Assembly (NCBI GenBank): GCA_036873135.1
Contig: JAPTYO010000005.1
Coordinates: 14,052,166-14,116,165, forward strand
Length of the DNA stretch: 64,000 bases
Reading direction: 5' to 3'
Source of the DNA: Clarkia xantiana subsp. parviflora
Lineage: Eukaryota > Streptophyta > Magnoliopsida > Myrtales > Onagraceae
Part shown: positions 57,313-64,000 of the stretch, piece after piece
Layout of the letters: the number at the start of each line of letters is the position of its first letter
Numbering within the stretch: the first letter of the stretch is position 1
Position numbers and translations under genes: made by a program
Notes under the pieces: generated by a model
The model's input: the letters and a program-made list of their open reading frames with translations, nothing else
Databases searched by the model: none
Told to the model about the DNA's origin: nothing

Positions 57313-59859
57313 TAAATTATTTAGGTGTAAATAAATCAATAAAATATACATATTCCCATATTTTTATACACTCCATATTAATATTTATTGCATATTGTTA
57401 ATGGTGGCAGAAACATTAATATTGATGTATAATATTTATGCATGACGTTATTAAAGACAATATATATAGGTATGAAAGTAAGATGACATAATAATACTTA
57501 AACTACTTAAATTTTAACTATTTCAAACGACTTAAAAAAAAAAAAAATTTGTTTGAGACAGAAATTACTTTTAGAGAAGATCTTGACTTTGTTGCCGTAA
57601 TATAGCGAATAAGAACTATAGATACTACTATATATTTTATTCGTCGTGTCTATCAAAATCAATATTTAAATTTATAATTCATTAGCTGTAACCTAAAAAA
57701 ATACAACTGGTGGAAAATAAAAACAAATGAAGTTAAATATAAAATTAGCAAACAATTTTATTTTTATAACAAATAAGTTTTTTTTTCTCATAGTTACCAT
57801 AAACTCGTAATCTCTGAAACATTGGACATAAAAAAATAAAATTGGACATAAAAAAATAAATAACATGAAAGGTTATGCTTTCCCGCCCATATAAGCTGAT
57901 ATAACATTTTTTATTTTCATTTCCTCAAGTTCATGATTTACCGCGGCAAGAAGTCGAACTAAAAATCTAAAATTTGATAAGATGACATTTATGTGGATAG
58001 AATACCATTATTACCATGTGTTTTAATTCGTAATACATCTACGAATCTAAATTTTTGGTCTATATTTAGACCTAACTGTTTAATTTAGGGTTAGTTCCTG
58101 ATATTGCTGAAGCAACATAACTTACAGATAATATACTATATCCATGAGATCAACAAACCTGAAAAGTCATAAATACTTTCTAGACATTAGTTAATAGTGA
58201 TTAAATTATTTGAGGATTGATATTTGTCTCTCGATGCCCATGCATACATATTGACTGAATATGAGGTTCACGTCTAAAGAAAATTAAATACTTAACAAAT
58301 TCTACAGACAAATTAAAGTTCGATATAAAAGTAGTAGTATTTGTCAACCTGAATAATTTTGTTATTGTCCTTGGGCCGTATTGCTTCCATATCGTCGATT
58401 ATGACACACTCGCTTCGCACTACCATATCATCATCATTGAGAGCATTTAAATCGCTCACGTTGTTTTTGAAAAAACCTAATTTTGTTAAAGTATCTTGAT
58501 TTGGAATCGATCTACGTGAAATTTATATGCATAATATATACATATATAATAGAGGTTAATAATAATTACATCAATCGAAAACGTATAGATACCTAAATAT
58601 TTGTTTCTGCTTTTATAATTTAAATGTAAGGCTTGACATAATAATAACCACTCATACCTAGAGGCACCTCTTTCCTCTTGCTATAGCATAAATAGTTCAT
58701 TCTCTCATAAGCCGCCATTGATGCAACCTCTAGCAATTTTCAGCACCGGATAATAGAGCCGTGATACAGACTCCGATATTCGGAATCCTAAACATCCGAT
58801 TTTCACTTTAAGTGGTATGTTGTAATTATACACACTTTGATGGCATTTTGTTTTTTCCTCACAAATCGGAGGCTGACGGATCCTCAAATCGGAATCCGTA
58901 TCTTTTTCCCCGGATAATAACCACCCTTCACCCCTTCAGTGGCCTAATAATAACCACCCTTCGTTTTTATAATATAACAATAATAGTTATTTCTAATATA
59001 TATAAATATGGTTATTACTTTAATGTGATGAAAATATTCATTGAATGAAATCAATATAAACATTACCGAAAATCAATATATACATATTTATTTATTTTAT
59101 ATATAACAAAAATAACCAAAACTTAGACCTATTATTTATAGTCTATTATTATCTTGCTTTATATAATTCTTGATTATTCTATAAATGTATTGTTTATGTG
59201 GCGGCCGATGGTCTTCCGGAACCAAACTGTATAGATTTACTATTTAAAAGGAAACTTTAATTAATTTGTTTCTTTAAATTGCGTAGAGACCAAAATAGGA
59301 GATAAAAATACTTCTTAATTTTCAATCAATCAATATTATGTATCTAAATTTAGAGAACCCTTATTATATTCCGATTAAATTAGGAAACGATGACAGGGCA
59401 AACTGTCCACGTGTCAGTCAGAGGGTTTCCGTTGCCGAATTAATAGTAGATAGTAGATATGATTTATTAATCTATACAATATTAATAGATGTATTCTTAA
59501 ATACATATTATTTTCTATTAGACCTAGACTTTGAAGAAAGTGTACGTACATATGATAATAATCAATTAAAAAATTGAATATTCCAATGTTAATTCACTTT
59601 CCATTTTCTACAATTAATATTCCATTCGGGAAGTTGAAAAATAATTAAAAACTGGTTAACTAATTAATTCGGGACATTCGGGATTTTTTTAAAAATAAAA
59701 AAGTACCAACCTTGATCCTAGCCCGAGTCCTAGCTCCAGTTGAGATTAATAGTCCCGCCCCTACAAACTCGAGTAAAATTTCAAGACGGGTTCAGGATAG
59801 GTTCCTCAGAACATCATGCTTGTCGGGATTTATGTTCATCCTAGTTTCAGTCCATATCA
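57313..59859. other. AT-rich intergenic DNA, no gene recognised
   Basis: It continues the AT-rich host sequence interrupted by element E. 57830-57860 has a doubled ATTGGACATAAAAAAATAAA. 58700-58900 contains imperfect inverted GGATAAT/ATCCG motifs. 59195-59235 repeats 46145-46190. I see no gene or complete element. Confidence 0.4.
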
Positions 59860-59868
59860 TATATTTTC

Positions 59869-60582
59869 GGGTTAAGAATACAATATGGGCCTGAATGTTT
59901 GCCTATGTTGCCAAAAGGGGTCTGAATTGAAAAAACGTATTATTAAGGGCCTGAATTTTGAGTTTTGTGTTTTTTCAAGTCTCCGTCCAAATTTTCTGTT
60001 AAATCTAACAGTACCACGTGAAAAGACAAAAATACCCTTTTGTAATTATTATACAATTTAATTAATAAAATGTGAAATGTCTAAAATACCCCTACACACT
60101 AATTATGCCCTTAAGGCCACCACGCTCCGGCCACCGCCCGGCGACCACCACCCGGCCTCTGGCGACCGCCACCGGCCTCCGATCGGAGCCAAAAAAGCTC
60201 CGATTGGAGCTCCGAAGCTCCGATCGGAGCTTTTCGGTCGTCGCCGGAGGTCGGTGGTGGTCGCCGGAGGCCGGTGGTGGTCGTCGGAGTCGGGGTGGTG
60301 GTGGTCGCCGGAGCTGTGGTGGCTTAAAGGGTATTTTCGTCATTTTAGGTCAAACATATGAGAGACACACTTTGGTCAAAGGGCATTTTCGGGTTTTCAA
60401 ATTATTTTTGGTCACATGCCAAGCATGTGACCACTTTCCGTCACTTTTAACAGAAAAAATAGACGGAGACCTCACTTATACACAAAACTCAAAATTCAGG
60501 CCCTAAATAATACGTTTTTTCAATTCAAACCCCTTTTGGTAACATGATCAAACATTTAGGCCCCTATTGTGTTCTTTAACTC
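59869..60582. mobile_element. Mutator-type MITE (714 bp) with 9-bp target duplication
   Basis: It starts GGGTTAAGAATACAAT and ends ATTGTGTTCTTTAACTC; the terminal inverted repeats pair over about 200 bp with mismatches. It is flanked by TATATTTTC at 59860-59868 and at 60583-60591. The centre (60110-60320) is a GC-rich filler with GCTCCGATCGGAGC palindromes and (GGTGGTCGCCGGA)n runs, open in several frames but without a recognisable protein. The ends share the GGGTTAA start with the MITE at 44916. Confidence 0.88.
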
Positions 60583-60591
60583 TATATTTTC

Positions 60592-62533
60592 TAGTGACAG
60601 ATATCACAAGTCACAACGTCTTGACGATTACCGAGGTAAATGGGCCAGCTTATTATGAGTTCTCCTTTTTCAGGTGGTTCTCTAGATGAATTCTGAATTA
60701 AAAGGTGGCTGACTTTTTATTTGATCGATGATGATGAATAACATCCAAGACATCCAATACCAATTATCCATCTTCTAGAAGCCCCGACCCCCTTGATCAT
60801 AATGATTTGAAATTGCATCCCGTCTATATGAATCAACTCAATGGCAATTATTATTAATGGAAAAGAAACAACACCGGCCCACCATTTCTTCCCTATCTGC
60901 CTCAATTATCAAACCAATTCCCACTCAAAGATTTTTTTTCGTGGATGGTTCTACAAAGGCTCTCATCAAGAAGACACTCGCATTGAGTCAGTTTTAAGGG
61001 GCAAAATATTAATTATAATTTTTTTTTTATTCATAGGTGGATTTGAACCTTTAATATATTTGTTAAGAGATGACATGTTAAACTGCTACATTATATTTCT
61101 TATTTAAATAAATTTTTTACTAGAAAGTAGATAACATTTATAAAAAAATCATGAAATTTGAAAAAAAAAAATTGAACTACAAACAATTTTTGTAGCGTTT
61201 ATATAAATAAAAGTATTCGATTATTTTTTTTAAACTTATTGTTTTTATCATAAAGAAAAGTTACTCGTTTATAAAGAATAAATTTTTGTTAGTATAAAAA
61301 ATAAATAAAAAGTGAAAAGTATGAAAATGATATCATGTGTTTGTCTCTAAACTATACTAATTTAGATGTAATATTTTTTCGAGTGTGTCTTCTAGATGTA
61401 ACATGTTTTAAAATGGTGGTTTTAGATAAAACTGTTAAGCTTTACATTAAAATATCCATTAATTTTGCTTATTGCATAGTTTTTTTTACGTGGCAGCACA
61501 TGATTGACTGCTATGTATAAAATGTAATATTGTTTTTTAAATAGGGGAAACAACTTCAAAAATCGGGAAAAAAATTTTGAAATTTTTTTATGTAATTTTT
61601 TGACGTACTAAATTAAAAATTACATTTTTGAAAAATAAAAAAAAAACTGTCAAATTTTAAAAATAGCTAAATATTTTAGGAAAAAAATTAAAAATTAGTG
61701 AAAATATTAAAGTGAAATTCTAAAAAAAAAATATTATTTTCTTTAAAAGATGAAATATAAAGGAGACCCTTGGAGTTTTTTCATTTTTAAATAAAACTAT
61801 TTTTTTAATATCCATATTATTTTAGGATACTAATAAGTAATTTCTATTTGGTAAATATTTACACTTTTATTTTTACTATTTTCCTATAGTAATTTAGCTT
61901 TCCAAAAAAAAATTATACTTTTATTTTGTCTTTATTTTTATTATTATTTGCATATTATAATTTGTGTACAACTTTTTTGTTTTCTTTATTATTATTATTT
62001 GTTTCATTTTAAATTAATTAATTAAAAAAATCTCAAAATTTTATATATTTATCCATTTTTTTTCTTTTTAGGGTTTTAAATTTTTTTAAAAATAATAAAA
62101 TTATTCGTTCCCCACATCATTTTTCCATCGGCCATATCATCTTCCATTGGTCATATTTAACAGACTTCATCTGAAACAACCAAAAATTAAATATGTTATA
62201 TCTATCACAAAACATATTATATCTTTTACAATTATTATAAAAACATATTACACTTTTTTATAGTTTTTTCTAAATTAAAAAAATCGTGCATGAGTTAGTG
62301 ACTAATGATAATGACCTCTTTTAATTATTTATAGAAGAAGCATCATAAGAAAGCAAAAGATACGGTATGTAAAGATAGGGAAAGCAGTATCCCAACCGCA
62401 ATTACATCTTCTAGAAGCCTGATTATTGGAGCATTAAGCAACACTACCCGTATGATGGTGATCAGTGCACGGAGATAAGCAACCATTTGACGTTCCACGT
62501 TCTACATTTTATTTCGGAGCTCACTAAAATGCA
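60592..62533. other. Very AT-rich intergenic DNA, no gene recognised
   Basis: Long A and T runs and simple sequence. No coding region, RNA gene or element boundary is seen up to the LTR end at 62534. Confidence 0.45.
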
Positions 62534-63186
62534 TGTTGGATCACGGTTGGAACTCCGGTACGTTCTTGACGGAAGTCCGAACTCCTTCGCCCCAAGTAAT
62601 CTTGCAAGAAGGGGATAGACCGGGCGGTGACCCAGAATCCCTCTCCGATGCTTAAATGAGTATCTCGATGTAGGCTGGCAAGTATCAGTATGTGAATGTC
62701 AATGTATCAATCCTGAGGTAACTCCTTCCTTTATATAGAGGAGGAGTTACCCCAGTTACCTGTTGCGATAACTGCTGGGGGCAGTTAGCCCACGTTCCGT
62801 TTATCTCGGCCACTTGCCCACGTTCCGTCTTTTCAGGCCACTTCCCCACTATGTTGACAGTGGGCGTGTTTCTCGGCCTTGTTCTCTGGTGGCAAGTCCC
62901 GACGGATGTCGGGGACTCCAGAGTTATCTCCTTGGGTCACCGATCGGGGCCCCTCGTCATCGGGACATGGCCAGCATTCTCAGGGATTCAATATCGGGGC
63001 CTACTCAAAGGCATATCATCGGGGCCTACTCAAAGGCATATCATCGGGAGCGTTCAGCTCATATATCGGGACCGACCTTGTCGGGTCCCCTCGTATTGAT
63101 CTTCTAAGCCTCTTTTGGGGCCCAGTGGGCCTGCTTCGCCGTTTAGTCGCCGTTAATGGGCATAACGGCTATATCGAAACCCATCA
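62534..63186 (-). repeat. 3' LTR of Tat element F (653 bp)
   Basis: On the minus strand the tract GTCTTGGGGGCTAA (63187-63200) precedes TGATGGGTTTCGATATAGCC, and the LTR ends CCGTGATCCAACA at 62534. It aligns with LTR A (6064-6761). It contains CTATATAAAGG (about 62728-62738) and TTAAGCATCGGAGAGGG (62639-62655). A 27-bp block (CGGGGCCTACTCAAAGGCAT) is tandemly doubled at 62995-63045. Confidence 0.88.
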
Positions 63187-63526
63187 TTAGCCCCCAAGAC
63201 ATGAGGGACTTACAGTTCGTCGTGTCTTCCAGTTCCGGACCTCCCGATATCGGCATCGGAGGCTTTTGACTTTACGAAAAATCTTCTGAAGCAGATCTCC
63301 TCCTCCAAGATTCCTCGATATTCCGAGGATAACCACCGAATCTGAAAAGATTTCTCGGTTACTCAACTATTAAATGCGATGGGTGATGAAGCGAAGGCTT
63401 GGGTACCCGTGCCTGCTTTTTCTGAAAAAGCACTTTCTAGCCGTTTTGTCGCTAGCGTCTCAACGACCCAGGTTGAGGCGTTTCATCTTCAACGGTCCAT
63501 ATTGCAACGTCTCTTTGGCTGTCTTC

Positions 63527-63542
63527 TCTCCTATAAAACCCC
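63527..63542 (+). promoter_or_regulatory. TATA box of the antisense ORF in element F
   Basis: CTCCTATAAAACCCCG lies about 150 bp before the antisense ATG at 63686, matching the arrangement in element A. Confidence 0.6.
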
Positions 63543-63685
63543 GAATCTTGGCACTATTCAGTTCTCCTCTACTGTTTCATTCTCTGTGTTTTCAAAAGCT
63601 CAAGCTCTCCTTTCTAGTTTCTGATCAGCACTCCGGCAACCAGGATCTCCGACCATCAAGATCGTCATTTCTTCTCCGATTCAAC

Positions 63686-64000
63686 ATGTCTGGTAAGATT
63701 TCCTCCTTCGATTCCGAAAAAACTTGTTAGCATAGTTTTTCTTTTTTACCTCAATCAACTTACCCGGACTTTTGCGGAAATCAACTGTGCCTTTTCTTGC
63801 CATGATCATCTTCCAGACGGTGAATCCAGTTCCGGGGGGAGAAAGCCCTTCAAGTTTGACTATGCTTGTAATGAGATTTCAGAAACCGCCTATGATGCAG
63901 CTCTCCGGGAAGAATGTATTACTTCCACCTGGGAGCCTCGCTTCCCTTTTCCTCGCCCTCGCGTCCCGAGCGACCCTGTGGTCACTCGTCCCCAAGAAGG
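63686..64000 (+). CDS. Antisense ORF of element F, first two exons, runs off the window
   Basis: Exon 1 is ATGTCTG (63686-63692) followed by donor GTAAGA. Exon 2 starts at 63817 after TTCCAG and is open to the window end, beginning (M S) D G E S S S G G R K P F K F D Y. The residues, splice positions and phase match element A (5516-5510 and 5419 on), while the introns have diverged in sequence and length. No stop is seen in the visible 46 codons of exon 2. Confidence 0.75.

Noticed and set aside
60072..60506. Arg/Pro-rich ORF of 144 codons as a protein gene
   Set aside because: It lies in the GC-rich repeat core of a MITE, is open in several frames on both strands, and has no recognisable domain.

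Overview
This window is plant nuclear DNA, most likely from a eudicot with a large, repeat-rich genome. The evidence is two intron-containing host genes of typical plant type, plastid DNA inserted into the nucleus, and dense nested transposable elements of plant lineages (Ty3/gypsy of the Tat group, Ty1/copia, CACTA, Mutator-like, Harbinger-like, Helitron, LINE). It is not prokaryotic: there are no operons and no rRNA. The only tRNA is a decayed plastid copy.

Layout. 1-6761: 3' part of Tat-type retrotransposon A (+ strand pol with a frameshift, a 24-bp tandem array, a spliced antisense ORF, PPT and 3' LTR), apparently nested in a second Tat element B whose tail and 3' LTR occupy 6762-8823. 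8824-14637: AT-rich DNA with Helitron ends and a complete six-exon FSH-type serine hydrolase gene (11115-13324, minus). 14638-23797: a CACTA end, a Harbinger-type MITE nested in a Ty1/copia remnant, and a decayed minus-strand gypsy element C with a 105-bp tandem array and a 5' LTR. 23900-31590: plastid DNA (rpl2, rpl23, trnI-CAU, ycf2 in plastid order) split inside rpl23 by a non-autonomous CACTA transposon. This block and the 3' end of the neighbouring pirin gene were then tandemly duplicated, and the first copy lost about 2 kb. 33210-35389 (minus): intact seven-exon pirin-like gene. 36483-38700 (minus): a possible unrecognised small spliced gene. 38990-42950: a partial Mutator-like MITE, the 3' end of Tat element D, a gypsy scrap and a LINE ORF1 relic. 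43295-46580: Helitron ends and a complete Mutator-type MITE with its empty site preserved next door. 46582-57307: complete, recently inserted Tat element E with a 5-bp target duplication, a single intact gag-protease-gag ORF and no RT, RNase H or integrase. It also has a 131-bp hairpin array and a five-exon antisense ORF. 57313-62533: AT-rich DNA with a second complete Mutator-type MITE. 62534-64000: the 3' LTR and the start of the antisense gene of Tat element F (reverse orientation), running off the window.

The most interesting material is in the Tat elements. Their antisense ORFs have a promoter-like TATA box, consensus introns and phase-consistent exons, including a 7-nt first coding exon shared by elements A and F. 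Their LTRs carry a shared motif (TTAAGCATCGGAGAGGG-like). In three of them a stem-loop with a C-rich loop keeps its pairing while its stem sequence changes completely. Element E looks like a non-autonomous element that kept gag, protease and the antisense gene but would need polymerase and integrase supplied in trans.

All calls are from reading the sequence. Domain names rest on recognised motifs and no database search was run.
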